A stretch of 64,000 bases of DNA from CAZKWG01 sp964615375 (GTDB lineage Bacteria > Myxococcota_A > UBA796 > CAZKWG01): contig CAZTOW010000008.1 of assembly GCA_964615375.1 (NCBI GenBank), forward strand, positions 1 to 64,000, in the 5' to 3' direction. The first letter of the stretch is position 1, and each line of letters opens with the position of its first letter. The position numbers and the translations under genes are program-made. The notes under the pieces were generated by a model. It searched no databases, had not been told where the DNA came from, and saw only the letters and a list, made by a program, of their open reading frames with translations. Below are positions 1 to 8,627 of this stretch, in pieces.

Positions 1-2032
1 CTCCCTCATGTCCGCGCAGGGCGCGGAGCTCGGCGCCGGTGGCCGCGTCCCAGAGGCGCGCGGTGCGGTCGAATCCGGCCGTGACCACCCGCTGTCCGTC
101 CGACGAGAACGACGCGGACAACACCAGGCCCTCATGTCCGCGCAGGGCGCGCGTCCCCTGACCCGCGACGACCGCCTGGCTGACCGCGTGGGCCCACGCC
201 TCCTCGCGCCACCAGCGCTCCGGCGCGGCTCTCGCGATCCCGATCGCAGTCTCCAAGGCGGCCTCGGGGCCGCGCTGCGCGATCAGCAGCGGGACGGCTT
301 CGGCGCGTAGGTTCGCGATCTCCAGCCTTGCCTGCTTCTGCTCATCCCTCGCCTGCTGCGCGGTCGCCTCGAACGCCTGGGCCTCCCGCTGCGCGCCGGC
401 CACGTTCGCCTCGGCGCTCTGCAATCTGCGCTCGATGTCTCGTGCCCGCTCCTCGAACTCCGACGCCTTCCGTTCAGCCTCCGTCGTGGCCGCCTTAGCG
501 TCCTGGAATCTGTCCTCTGCGTCCCGCGCCCGCCCTTCGAGGTCTGACGCCTTTCGCTCCGTCTCTGCCTTTGCCCGCTGTACCTCCTCCAGATCTCCAT
601 TCGCGCGCTCCAACTTCGTCAGCGCCGCCGCCTTGTCGCCAGCCGTGCTCCAGGCCAACCACGCGACCACCCCCAGCACCAGCCCCAGCACCCCCAGCAC
701 CCCCACAAACCCGCGCAGCATCCGGCTCCGCCGCGCCTCCGCCGCCACGAGCCTCCCCTCTGCCTCCACCTGCCGCGCCGCGTCCAGGAAGGCCCAGCCC
801 TCCGCACCCACCGCGTCCCGGTGCTCGCCGACCCAGGCGCTCAGCGCCGCCAGCGCCGCCCCGCGCGGCAGGAAGTCCGGCGATCTCCCCGCGGCCTGCC
901 ACGCCCGCAGGTCCCGGAAAAAGTCCCCCTGCGCCTGCTTCTCCGCCAGCCAGGCGTCGTCGAAGATCCGCGCGAACACACCGTTCCGCACCCCCAGCAC
1001 CAGCCCGTCCTCGCTCATGCGCTCGGCCGCCAGGCCCGCCAGCCGGAGCGCCTGCTGCTCGGGATCGTCTCCCCGCGCCCCCACGCGCTCCCCGCGCAGC
1101 AGCCGCCCGTAGAGCTGGAGCACCCGGCTCCGCAGCGGCTCGGGTGTCGCGTCCACGCGCTTCTCGGCGTAGGACAGGTTCGCCTCCAGCGTGCGCCCGG
1201 CCCGCAGGAACAGGCGCGCCACGACCGCGTCGACGCTGGCCTGCGGCGGACCACGCTCCCCGTCGTCCTCCTCCTCCCAGATCTCCGTCAGCTCGTGCAG
1301 CACGGCCTGGGTCATGTAGGGGTGTCCCGAGGTCCACCCGTACACGGCGTCCAGCCAGGGCCCCGGCGCGACTTCATGGACCGCGAGGCCGGGGGCCAGG
1401 TCGTCCAGCTCCGCCCGGCTCAGGTCCACCAGCCGGATCTCCCGGCCCACGTTGAAGGGCGTGCGGGTCTCGTCGGCGATGAGGTCGCGGGGCGCGGCCA
1501 CGCCGAGCAGGCAGAGCGCGAGGCCCTCGCCCGAGGTCGCCACGGCTCGCAGCGCGGCGAAGAGGTCGTCGCGGTCGAACGCCACAGACATCAGCGCGTC
1601 GATCTCGTCGAGGAAGATCACCAGGGCGGGCTGGCCGGGCGCCGGGCGCAGGTGCTCCAGGAAGCGCACCAGGCGGTGGACGGGCCCGTAGCGCTCCTGG
1701 GCGTCCCAGAAGGTGCGCACCTCGGCCTCGGTGCGCCCCAGCCCCTCGCCGATGGTGGTGCAGAGGCCGTAGACCCAGGGCCCGAGCTCGGCGGTCTTCG
1801 CCCCGAACACGTTGAGGTCCACATGGACGGTGGGGTGCCCGCGCTCGCGCAGGCGGGCGGCGGTGCGGCGGGCGAGGCTGGACTTGCCGATCTGGCGCGG
1901 CGCCAGCACCCAGGCCAGCGCCCCGGCGCGCAGGTGGCGCAGCAACTCGTCGTCGGCGGGCCGATGGGCGTAGAGCGAGGTGGCGCGGAGGTCGCCTCCC
2001 GCCTGGTAGGTGAGCGCGCGCTCAGGGCGCAT
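1..2032 (-). CDS. AAA-like ATPase with TM helix, coiled coil and WD40 repeats (partial, C terminus off window)
   Basis: About 677 residues are visible; the gene runs off the left edge. Residues 1-330 form an AAA-like P-loop domain (AAA_35-type by appearance): Walker A APRQIGKSS near 44-52 and Walker B IFLDEID near 140. A hydrophobic helix follows at about 439-462, then an Ala/Glu/Arg-rich coiled coil (about 465-560), and from about residue 620 WD40 repeats with the LRGHEG...DRTARLWDA pattern. The ATG at 2032 overlaps the upstream ATPase gene by 11 bp (ATGCGCCCTGA), so translation is probably coupled. By family analogy this would be a membrane-tethered signalling ATPase of a bacterial conflict system, with the propeller as sensor; that role is inferred. 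The full repeat number is unknown because of truncation. Confidence 0.85.
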   Translation of the reverse strand, partial: MRPERALTYQAGGDLRATSLYAHRPADDELLRHLRAGALAWVLAPRQIGKSSLARRTAARLRERGHPTVHVDLNVFGAKTAELGPWVYGLCTTIGEGLGRTEAEVRTFWDAQERYGPVHRLVRFLEHLRPAPGQPALVIFLDEIDALMSVAFDRDDLFAALRAVATSGEGLALCLLGVAAPRDLIADETRTPFNVGREIRLVDLSRAELDDLAPGLAVHEVAPGPWLDAVYGWTSGHPYMTQAVLHELTEIWEEEDDGERGPPQASVDAVVARLFLRAGRTLEANLSYAEKRVDATPEPLRSRVLQLYGRLLRGERVGARGDDPEQQALRLAGLAAERMSEDGLVLGVRNGVFARIFDDAWLAEKQAQGDFFRDLRAWQAAGRSPDFLPRGAALAALSAWVGEHRDAVGAEGWAFLDAARQVEAEGRLVAAEARRSRMLRGFVGVLGVLGLVLGVVAWLAWSTAGDKAAALTKLERANGDLEEVQRAKAETERKASDLEGRARDAEDRFQDAKAATTEAERKASEFEERARDIERRLQSAEANVAGAQREAQAFEATAQQARDEQKQARLEIANLRAEAVPLLIAQRGPEAALETAIGIARAAPERWWREEAWAHAVSQAVVAGQGTRALRGHEGLVLSASFSSDGQRVVTAGFDRTARLWDAATGAELRALRGHEG

Positions 2033-3179
2033 CGTCGGCCTCGTCCAGGGTGCGCTCGAAGAGCGCCTCGCGCAGGCGGAAGGGCCGACGGTCGGGCAGG
2101 CCCATCAGCTCCTCCACGGTGACGCTGCCCGAGGGGAGCGCGTACTGCTCCATCAGGCTCAGAACCTGCTCCTTCTCGAAGCCCAGCAGGGACTCGGGGT
2201 GCGAGAGGCCGTAGAACACCGAGGAGTTTGGATCCCCGGCCATCTCGTGGGGCGAGCCGGAGAGCGCGATGAGCAGGCGCAGCCGGTCCCAGGGGGCGCT
2301 GGCGCCGTCGCGGGCGCGGGCGCGGAGCATGCCGTAGAAGTCGTCGTTGTAGGGCTGGAGCCGGATCCGGTCGGCGCGGTCGATGGCCAGGGCGACCGTC
2401 GCGCCCTCGTCGCGGAGCACCTGGGTCTTCAGCACCTCGCTGAAGCGGATGTTGAGGTTCACCGCCCCCGCCCAGAGCGCCGCGATCTCGTCTGAGGATC
2501 GCTCGGGGAGCAGGGCGGCGGTGAACCAGCGCAGGAAGGCGGCGTAGTCCTGGCGGTCAGCGGCGGTGGTGTCGTCCAGGTTGAGGGTGTGTACCCTCAC
2601 GCCCTGGGCCCGCAGCTCGGCGAGCAGCCACTGGAGCAGCCAGGTCTTGCCCACGCGGGGCGGCCCGCAGACCACCACTGGCGCGCCCGGGTGGCGGAGC
2701 TGCCGGAGCGCGCGGCGCTCGGGCCTCCCCCAGGAGATGTAGTGCTCAGGGTGGAAGGCCGTACCCGGCGGCAGGCTCGCCGGCGCGCGGTGCGGGGGCA
2801 GGGGAGCGCCCAGCGTTACACCCCAGGCCCCGGCGAGCTCCCGCACCTGGGCCTGCGACCCCACGCGGTCGCGCTCGATCTGGGCGAAGAAGGCCCGATC
2901 CGGGATCGCACGCGCCGCGAGCGCGTCGACCAGCGCCTGGACCTGATGGGCGGGGCTGGTCAGCGCGGTCGGCAGCACGGTCTCCAGGTCCTGGCAGCCC
3001 GGCCAGCCGCGGAGCGCGCGGCGCAGCTCCTCGCGGGCCGCCTGCTCGGTGCCGAAGCGGGCCATCAGGAGATCGTAGAGGAGGGACTCTCGCCGGGCGG
3101 GTGCGTCGTGGGGCGTCAAAGGGACCTCAAGGAGGAGATGGCGGGCACGGGGTGGAATGTGAGGGCCGCGCGAGATCAT
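2022..3179 (-). CDS. AAA-like ATPase with N-terminal effector-associated-like (EAD) helical domain
   Basis: 385 residues. Residues about 30-120 are a compact helical segment (LR..L...LP....V..L......FF..I) resembling effector-associated domains that recruit partners in STAND-type conflict systems; this is a pattern match only. The ATPase follows: Walker A GPPRVGKT (172-179), Walker B VALAIDRAD with D267. The C terminus ends inside the next gene (11-bp overlap), and the upstream 193-residue gene ends 27 bp before this start. The ATG at 3179 was kept because no better in-frame start with a Shine-Dalgarno is visible. The neighbour also carries a P-loop, so the pair could work as a two-ATPase complex. 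The same EAD-plus-ATPase layout recurs in the gene at 27324. Confidence 0.8.
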   Translation of the reverse strand: MISRGPHIPPRARHLLLEVPLTPHDAPARRESLLYDLLMARFGTEQAAREELRRALRGWPGCQDLETVLPTALTSPAHQVQALVDALAARAIPDRAFFAQIERDRVGSQAQVRELAGAWGVTLGAPLPPHRAPASLPPGTAFHPEHYISWGRPERRALRQLRHPGAPVVVCGPPRVGKTWLLQWLLAELRAQGVRVHTLNLDDTTAADRQDYAAFLRWFTAALLPERSSDEIAALWAGAVNLNIRFSEVLKTQVLRDEGATVALAIDRADRIRLQPYNDDFYGMLRARARDGASAPWDRLRLLIALSGSPHEMAGDPNSSVFYGLSHPESLLGFEKEQVLSLMEQYALPSGSVTVEELMGLPDRRPFRLREALFERTLDEADDAP

Positions 3180-3206
3180 CCTACATCGCCTCGGAGTATG
3201 GTCGCA

Positions 3207-3788
3207 TCAGCGCCCCAGGACCTGAATCACCGCGTCCCGGCCCAGCACCGCCGCGCAGGCGCGCAGCCTGGCCGCATTCCGGGTCAGCCAGGCCCGCGCG
3301 CGCTCCTCCTCCTGCCGGCGGGCGCTCGCCTCGGGGAAGGTGCCCGGCCGAGCCCGCTCGACGACCTCGCGCACCAGCTCGCGCACCAGCTCCTCGTGCG
3401 CGGGCGGGACCAGGATGGGCACCCTCAGGTCACCTTCATCGGCAGGTGAGGGTAGGCTCTGCTGCCAGGGGTCTGCCCATACATGCTCTATTATCGGCGT
3501 CCCGCTCTGATCGAAGAGCGCACGAACAGCGTGCAGCCCCAGGACGTTGCGCAGGCGATTCAGGTCGGTCAGGCCAAACCCGGCTCTCCGATTGCAGGGG
3601 CGCACCTCAAAGTAGGAATGGTGGCGCGGGTCTCCGAGGCGCACCGCAACCCTCACCTTGGCAGCACGCCAGCAGTAGTCGCGCAACGCGCCCCCCACCG
3701 CGCGCGTCGGGAGCTCATAGGCCCGGAGGCCCACGCCAGCGCAGACCCGTTGCATGAGCTCGGCCCAGGTTCGGATCTCAGACCCCAT
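3207..3788 (-). CDS. hypothetical protein in ATPase operon
   Basis: 193 residues from the ATG at 3788 (MGSEIRTW...). This start is chosen because it shares an ATGA overlap with the stop of the small upstream ORF; the longer ORF start at 3860 lies inside that ORF. No signal peptide, membrane helix or known motif is evident. The N-terminal two thirds look globular (an NRRAGFGL..LNRLRNVLGLHAVRALF stretch, partly hydrophobic). The C-terminal third is charged and helical with paired LVRELVREV turns. I do not recognise the family. Its position directly before the EAD-like ATPase makes it a candidate adaptor or effector of that module (inference). Confidence 0.65.
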   Translation of the reverse strand: MGSEIRTWAELMQRVCAGVGLRAYELPTRAVGGALRDYCWRAAKVRVAVRLGDPRHHSYFEVRPCNRRAGFGLTDLNRLRNVLGLHAVRALFDQSGTPIIEHVWADPWQQSLPSPADEGDLRVPILVPPAHEELVRELVREVVERARPGTFPEASARRQEEERARAWLTRNAARLRACAAVLGRDAVIQVLGR

Positions 3789-3940
3789 CAGGCGAGCCCC
3801 TCCTGACCCGCGGCTTGGATGGCGCGAGCCAGATCGGTGTGACCAGGAATGTGCCCACACCCCCCGTCATCCAACAGCTTCGACGCACCGGCAAGGAACG
3901 CAGAAAGGCAGTCAGAACAGGTGCTTATGTGCTGGATCAA
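3788..3940 (-). CDS. possible small zinc-finger-like protein (HX3CX2C)
   Basis: About 50 residues if the TTG at 3940 is the start; no ATG is available downstream of the tRNA fragment, so the start is uncertain. The N-terminal HISTCSDC has HX3CX2C spacing, which is the core of ZAS anti-sigma zinc fingers. The rest (DDGGCGHIPGHTDLARAIQ) adds another Cys and two His. The TGA stop overlaps the ATG of the next gene as ATGA. Reading further upstream only translates the tRNA-Pro fragment, giving an artefactual GFEPATRCSQ N terminus. It could be a small regulator or metal-binding partner of the ATPase operon; it may also be chance. Confidence 0.35.
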   Translation of the reverse strand: MIQHISTCSDCLSAFLAGASKLLDDGGCGHIPGHTDLARAIQAAGQEGLA

Positions 3941-3952
3941 GATCTCCAGTGC

Positions 3953-3999
3953 GCTTTGGGAGCAGCGGGTCGCTGGTTCGAATCCAGTCACCCCGACCA
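3953..3999 (+). pseudogene. tRNA-Pro(TGG) 3' fragment, probable attachment-site scar
   Basis: The segment runs from the anticodon loop TTTGGGA (anticodon TGG) through the 3' anticodon strand, the T arm (GCTGG-TTCGAAT-CCAGT, fully pairable) and the acceptor strand CACCCCG-A-CCA. The matching 5' acceptor strand CGGGGTG, the D arm and the 5' anticodon strand are absent upstream, so this is not a working tRNA. Homology starting at the anticodon loop and running to CCA is typical of tyrosine-integrase attachment sites, where an element carries the 3' end of the tRNA. A strong terminator follows 7 bp later, as after a real tRNA gene. The conflict operon to its left could therefore be island cargo (inference). 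Confidence 0.7.
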
Positions 4000-4005
4000 C
4001 TGTCT

Positions 4006-4045
4006 AAACCTCGAAGACCTCACGGTTCTTCGAGGTTTTTTCTTT
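4006..4045 (+). terminator. Rho-independent terminator after tRNA-Pro fragment
   Basis: A perfect 12-bp stem (4006-4017 with 4027-4038), a 9-nt loop and a T-rich tail TTTTTTTCTTT. It originally served the tRNA gene. Confidence 0.85.
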
Positions 4046-4172
4046 GGTACCCGTCCAATGGACCACGTCCGCGTTCTGCATGGAGCCCGACCAAAGCCCA
4101 CTCTTCGGGTTCGAGTATAGTCACTCCCCCGACAGCCGTTCCGTCCAGGTGAGCCAGCAGCTCCTCCAGGGC

Positions 4173-4530
4173 TCACGTACAGGCCTCATCGACATCGTGC
4201 TGAACGCCGGGTGCCAGCAGCGGCCCGATGTCTGCCCGAAGCGCGCGGTCCCTGGGCTTCGCGACCAGGTTCGCCTCTACGTCCGCCTTGTGGACGACAA
4301 GACCCTGCTGCGAGAGATAGAAGGTGAAGACCGCCGCGATACGGTCCAGACGGACACCGTCTCGCAGACCGACCGTGTAAAGATCGGAGAAATCCCAGCC
4401 CTTCTTGCGATAGGACAAGGCGCGGGGCCTGGTCCCCAACAGCTCGTCCACCTCGAAGGTGGGGATGGCGGCCTCGCCGCGGAACCACGGGTTCTCGACA
4501 AGGAAGAGGACAGGCCTGCGAGGGCGGTGG
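4173..4530 (-). pseudogene. AbiEii/AbiGii-type nucleotidyltransferase toxin remnant (C-terminal part)
   Basis: The frame ending at 4173 reads NPWFRGEAAIPTF then VDELLGTRPRALSYRKKGWD, then FSDLY and a helical tail. This is the C-terminal pattern of AbiEii toxins (a lysine/arginine-rich ALxxRxKxxDxxDLY motif). Upstream of about 4530 the frame enters the antisense of the MopE-like gene stop with no start codon, so the catalytic N-terminal half is missing. The break coincides with the end of the neighbouring gene, suggesting a deletion or insertion joint there. A complete AbiE pair exists elsewhere in the window (25470-27159). Confidence 0.55.
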
Positions 4531-4531
4531 G

Positions 4532-6856
4532 TTAGAACCCGCCGTAGTAGAGGTAGATCGCCCCCTGGTTCGTGTCGTCCCCGCCGTCGCCGTAGCCAGC
4601 GGTGAAGAGAAGCTCGCTGGCGCCGTCGCCGTCGAGATCACCCGGCATGTCCACCTGCCAGCCCACCATGTCGTTGGTGCTGACGCCCCGGATCTCCAGG
4701 CCCGCCTCGGAGGCCAGGTCTATGCTGCCCGAGACGGGACCGTAGGCGACGTACACCAGCCCGGCGTTGGTGGCGACGTCGTCGTTGCCCGTGGCCCCGG
4801 CGACCAGGTCGACGACCTCATCGCCGTCGTAGTCCCCGGTCGCGACCTCGTAGACCCCGACCCCGTCGCTGCCGCTGCCGACCAGGGTGGCCACTGCGTC
4901 ACCCGTGTCGTCCCCGACGGCGCGGTCTCCGTCGAAGACCCAGGCCGTCCCGTGGGAGGTGCCGCTCCTGCCCTCCTGGTTGGAGCTGGCCGCGAGCCCA
5001 GGCAGCCCGTCCCCGTCCAGGTCGTCGATGGTGGTCAGGTAAAGGCCGAAGAGCGTGTCCTCCTCGCCATGCAGGGAGGCGTCCGCGTCGTCCGGTCCGA
5101 GATCGCCGCTCACTGGACCGAGGAAAAGATAGGCCGCACCTGCCCATTCGCCGAAGTCGTCAGCCACGCCGGAGCCGACCCAGAGGTCCGCGATGCCGTC
5201 GCCGTCCATGTCCTCGCCGCCCGCGGCGTCGATGCCGAGTTGGTCATCCTCGCTGTTCCCTAGGATGCTGGCCAGCTCCGTGCCGTCGGCCGCCCATACG
5301 GTGGTCTCGCCGTTGGTCCGCCAGGATCGCGTGAGGTTGCAGGCGCAGGCCCAGGCGCCCGTCCCGTCGTCGTCCCAGGGGGACATGCCGAGCCCATCCT
5401 GGCATTCGAGCGCGAAATCTCCCTCGTCAGTGCTGTGGTCCCCGGTGAGGGGGCCGTAGAGCACATGGGTGCCGGAGAAGACCTTCTGCCGGTCGATGCC
5501 GAGGTCCTCGTAGCCGTCTTCGTCGACGTCGCCGAGCGCCCACTGCTGGATGCCGACATAGGGCCGGTCGGTGGTCGGGAGCACACGCGCGAAGGCGTCG
5601 TCCGTGGCCAGGGCCTCACCGTCCGCCAGCGGGAGCTTGTAGAGGTAGACCATGCCCTGATCGGTGTCCACCGTGTCGTCCTGGTAGGCGCCGGCGACGA
5701 GGTCTGGCAGGCCATCCCCATCGAAGTCCCCCACGTCGAAATGCATTCCGAAGCGATCGGAGCTCTCCAAGCCGTAGACCATCGCGTCGGCCCCGTCCGC
5801 AGACCAGGGGCCCTCGTCCCTGCAGGTGGCGTCGCGCCCGCTGCAGTCCTGGTCTATGCCGTCGCCACAGGCTTCGTCCGCCGCGGGGCTGATGCTGGCG
5901 TCGGCGTCGTCGCAGTCCGTAGCGTCCGCGACGGCGCCGTCGGGGGCCGTGCAGGCTTCCGTGACGGCGCCCAGGTCCCCGTAGGTGTCCTCGTCGGCGT
6001 CTGTGTACCATGGAGAGGGGTCGGCGACGTCGGGGTCCTCGTCGTTCAGGAGGCCGTCGCAGTCCTCGTCGCCGTCGGAGCAGATCTCCGGAGAGGCAGG
6101 GTTGATCGCAGCGTCCGTGTCATCGCAGTCGGTGGCGTCCGCGACGTGGCCGGTCGGGGCCTCGCAGGCCTCGGTCGGGGCGGCGGGATCGCCGTAGGTG
6201 TCGAGATCGGCATCGGGGTACCAGGCGGGAGCGTCCGTGGCATCCTCGTCCACGAGCTCGTCGCAGTCCTGGTCAATGTCATCGCAGATCTCCGGAGAGT
6301 CCGGGTTGATCCCGGCGTCCGTGTCGTCGCAGTCAGAGCCGTCGGCTACGTAGCCCTCGGCGCCGTCGCAGCTCTCCGAGGAGACCGCCGGGTCGCCGTA
6401 GGTATCCCCGTCCTCGTCGGCGTACCATCGGCCTCCATTGGAGGCGCCCTCGTCCACCTGGCCGTCGCAGTCGTCGTCGAGGCCGTCGCAGGTCTCGGTC
6501 GCGCCGGGGAAGGCGGTGGGGTCGGCGTCGTCGCAGTCGGTGGCGTCGGTCGTGGCGCCCTCGGGGGCCTCGCAGGAGGTCTCCGAGGTCTCGGCGTCGC
6601 CGTAGCCGTCCTCATCCGCGTCCGGGTGAAAGGTCGTGGCGTCGGCGGCGTCTTCGTCGATCTCCCGATCGCAGTCGTTGTCGAGGCCGTCGCAGACCTC
6701 GGTCGCGTCGGGGTTCACGGTGGCGTGCGCGTCGTCGCAGTCCACGGACTGGTCGTAGCCGTCGGAGTCAGCGTCCCGACGCACGACGTTGAGGCCGCCG
6801 TCCTGGTTGCAGCCGGTGTGGAGCACCAGAGCAAAGATCGTGGTCGCGAGGCGCAT
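4532..6856 (-). CDS. MopE-type metal-binding repeat and FG-GAP repeat lipoprotein
   Basis: 774 residues. The N terminus is signal-like and ends in HTGC, a weak lipobox. Residues about 25-340 hold five to six copies of the DxDxDxYG...DCDD....P...E.CDG.D.DCDG repeat (putative metal-binding/MopE family, Cys/Asp rich). The rest contains at least six FG-GAP/VCBS-like blades (DFDGDGLPDLVAGA, DYDGDEVVDLVAGA, DLDGDGASELLF), so a beta-propeller is expected. The start is supported by TAGGAG 6 nt upstream of the ATG at 6856. Probably an outer-surface or secreted protein. Function is unknown beyond calcium/metal binding and possible adhesion. The stop abuts a toxin remnant. Confidence 0.85.
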   Translation of the reverse strand: MRLATTIFALVLHTGCNQDGGLNVVRRDADSDGYDQSVDCDDAHATVNPDATEVCDGLDNDCDREIDEDAADATTFHPDADEDGYGDAETSETSCEAPEGATTDATDCDDADPTAFPGATETCDGLDDDCDGQVDEGASNGGRWYADEDGDTYGDPAVSSESCDGAEGYVADGSDCDDTDAGINPDSPEICDDIDQDCDELVDEDATDAPAWYPDADLDTYGDPAAPTEACEAPTGHVADATDCDDTDAAINPASPEICSDGDEDCDGLLNDEDPDVADPSPWYTDADEDTYGDLGAVTEACTAPDGAVADATDCDDADASISPAADEACGDGIDQDCSGRDATCRDEGPWSADGADAMVYGLESSDRFGMHFDVGDFDGDGLPDLVAGAYQDDTVDTDQGMVYLYKLPLADGEALATDDAFARVLPTTDRPYVGIQQWALGDVDEDGYEDLGIDRQKVFSGTHVLYGPLTGDHSTDEGDFALECQDGLGMSPWDDDGTGAWACACNLTRSWRTNGETTVWAADGTELASILGNSEDDQLGIDAAGGEDMDGDGIADLWVGSGVADDFGEWAGAAYLFLGPVSGDLGPDDADASLHGEEDTLFGLYLTTIDDLDGDGLPGLAASSNQEGRSGTSHGTAWVFDGDRAVGDDTGDAVATLVGSGSDGVGVYEVATGDYDGDEVVDLVAGATGNDDVATNAGLVYVAYGPVSGSIDLASEAGLEIRGVSTNDMVGWQVDMPGDLDGDGASELLFTAGYGDGGDDTNQGAIYLYYGGF

Positions 6857-7265
6857 GGGTGCTCCTATACTTCGTGCTGGAGACTACCTCCAAGTCTGGG
6901 GGGCGTCTACCGCCCCACCTCGAGGAGACGTTGGAGCTCGGGTTCCCGGTACTCCGCGCTGCCCGTCCAGACGCGCAGGTTGGTGGCCCGGCCACTTCTG
7001 AACCCTACGGCGTCTACGGGTAGAACGTCTCGATCAGCCAGCCAGGACGCCCCGAACCCCCGCCATCGCCTCCCTGACCTCCAGGTCGGGCGCGCCGGAA
7101 GAAGTTCGAGTTACGTCCACGCAGGCCGACCACGTTGTGGAGGCCCGTCAGAATCGCGAGATTCGGCGGGCCTTCTTCCTTTTTCGTGGCTCGAAGGTGG
7201 AAGGCTCGACTCCGACCCACCTCGCTCAAGTCAGGTTCAACGGGCGTTTCCTGGTTCGAATCCGG
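6857..7265. other. intergenic region with terminator-like hairpin
   Basis: No convincing gene. It holds the leader of the MopE-like gene (GGAG just upstream of its ATG), a hairpin at 7141-7173, and tRNA-tail-like scraps (GGCCGACCA before the hairpin; TGGTTCGAATCCGG at 7251-7264) that do not fold into a tRNA. Short ORFs here lack start signals. Confidence 0.5.
7141..7186 (+). terminator. Rho-independent terminator-like hairpin
   Basis: The stem pairs AGGCCCG and GAATC at 7141-7155 with GATTC and CGGGCCT at 7160-7173, followed by TCTTCCTTTTTC. No intact gene ends just before it on the + strand; the preceding bases end in GACCA, as after a tRNA. Confidence 0.6.
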
Positions 7266-8627
7266 TCATGGCTCTGCCCGGTCGCAGTCCTGGTCGGGCA
7301 CGACGTAGCGAGACGAGACCCAGCCGCGTGTGCCATCCGCGAGCTCCACCGCGCGCCAGCCTGGCGCTTCGCGGGGGGCCTCGACGGCGAGGGTCGATAG
7401 GCACCGCGCGTCCGGTGCGAGGGTCCCGAGGACGGTCGACGCCGCGTTGGGGCCCGCGCGCACGTTCAGGACGTCGCCAGACGCAACGCCATGCACCTGG
7501 ACGAGGACATCCTTTGACGGCTGCGCCGGCAGGAAACTCCGCCACGGACGCCAGGCGAAACCGCCTGCGCCCCCGACGGCGAGCAGGGAGTGCTGCGTCG
7601 CGTAGAACACCCGCGAATCTCCCGCTTCGGTACCCCGCACCTCCCGCGCCCACGGACCGGCATAGGAGGCAGGAGTCCACGCTGCCCCGTCCCAGGCCGC
7701 GGTAGCTCCGTCGGCGCCCGCCGCGTAGATCCTACCCACGTCGACAGCGAGCTTGAGCGTTGGGGTCGTGTACCACCCTGGTGACCGCGCGCTCCGATCG
7801 TCGTCGATCCGCGGGGACGCCAGCTGCGGCTGGAGCATCGGGAGCACCGTCCAGGCGTCGGCCCCGCGAACGAGGATGCCTTGGTGCGTCGCCAGGCACG
7901 GGGCGCAGCCCGCTCCTTCGAGGACCATCGCTGGCAGCGGCGCCCACGTCGTGTCCCAGGGTTCTACCAACGTCACCAGTCGCTTCCCCACGACGTGGTG
8001 GAGCGACCGCCGCGTGTGGTGGGTGCAGAGCGCGAAGGGGTGCTCGGCGTCACCGAGGACGCCGAACGCCCGCGCGCAGACCTTGCCGCCTAGCGCTGTC
8101 GCGGGGCTCAAGCGTATGGGCGGGTCTCCGTCGCGGACGAGCGTGGAGTACTCGACCCGCCATGCACCGCTCTGTTGGGTGGTGCTGGGCGGGACCGGAG
8201 GGCTCTGCTCGGCGGAGGGGTCGGAGAGTCCCTCCGCGGTCCAGGTCCGGCCCTCGCATGCGCTCTCTCGACAAGTCACGACCCGGACACCTCCTTCGAC
8301 GCGCTCGACCGCGCGGACCTCGACGCCCGGCCGCTCCAGGAAACCACCCCGCCAGCGACCATCTGCCCAGAGCGCAACTGTGCCCGCCTCGGTCCCGACT
8401 GCGACCGCCTCGGCGGTGGCGGCGACCGTGTCGATCACCATCGCCACGAACGGCCGGCACCAGCCGTCGTTGGTACAGAGGTCCGTCGGCTCGGGTGCCG
8501 GGGGCGGGAGCTCCGCGGGCCGTTGCACCACCGGATCGGGGGTGGCCCGGACGGACGGCGGTTCCTCGACCGCGGTCGCCCCACACGCCGGGAGCAGCAA
8601 CATCGCGAACCCGGCCGCGTAAAGCAT
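7266..8627 (-). CDS. SH3-domain lipoprotein (internal start of the fused frame)
   Basis: Starting at the ATG at 8627 gives 453 residues with an ideal lipoprotein signal (MLYAAGFAMLLLPAC). A Pro-rich linker follows, then a Cys-containing region of propeller-like short strands, and a C-terminal SH3_3-type domain (about 385-445). An exported lipoprotein cannot easily carry a cytosolic PIN domain in front of its signal, so this start is biologically the more sensible one. GAGG lies about 16-20 nt upstream, which is not ideal. Likely anchored in the inner or outer membrane and binding peptidoglycan or another envelope ligand by SH3 (family inference). Confidence 0.6.
   Translation of the reverse strand: MLYAAGFAMLLLPACGATAVEEPPSVRATPDPVVQRPAELPPPAPEPTDLCTNDGWCRPFVAMVIDTVAATAEAVAVGTEAGTVALWADGRWRGGFLERPGVEVRAVERVEGGVRVVTCRESACEGRTWTAEGLSDPSAEQSPPVPPSTTQQSGAWRVEYSTLVRDGDPPIRLSPATALGGKVCARAFGVLGDAEHPFALCTHHTRRSLHHVVGKRLVTLVEPWDTTWAPLPAMVLEGAGCAPCLATHQGILVRGADAWTVLPMLQPQLASPRIDDDRSARSPGWYTTPTLKLAVDVGRIYAAGADGATAAWDGAAWTPASYAGPWAREVRGTEAGDSRVFYATQHSLLAVGGAGGFAWRPWRSFLPAQPSKDVLVQVHGVASGDVLNVRAGPNAASTVLGTLAPDARCLSTLAVEAPREAPGWRAVELADGTRGWVSSRYVVPDQDCDRAEP

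Noticed and set aside
495..1337. 280-codon minus ORF over the ATPase/WD40 gene
   Set aside because: Gly/Ala/Arg-rich out-of-frame shadow of the real minus-strand gene.
4044..4535. 163-codon plus-strand ORF after the terminator
   Set aside because: Antisense to the AbiEii remnant, which has recognisable family motifs.
7081..7290. tRNA-like tails (GGCCGACCA before a hairpin; TGGTTCGAATCC at 7251)
   Set aside because: No pairable acceptor, D or anticodon arms can be drawn; at most fragments.
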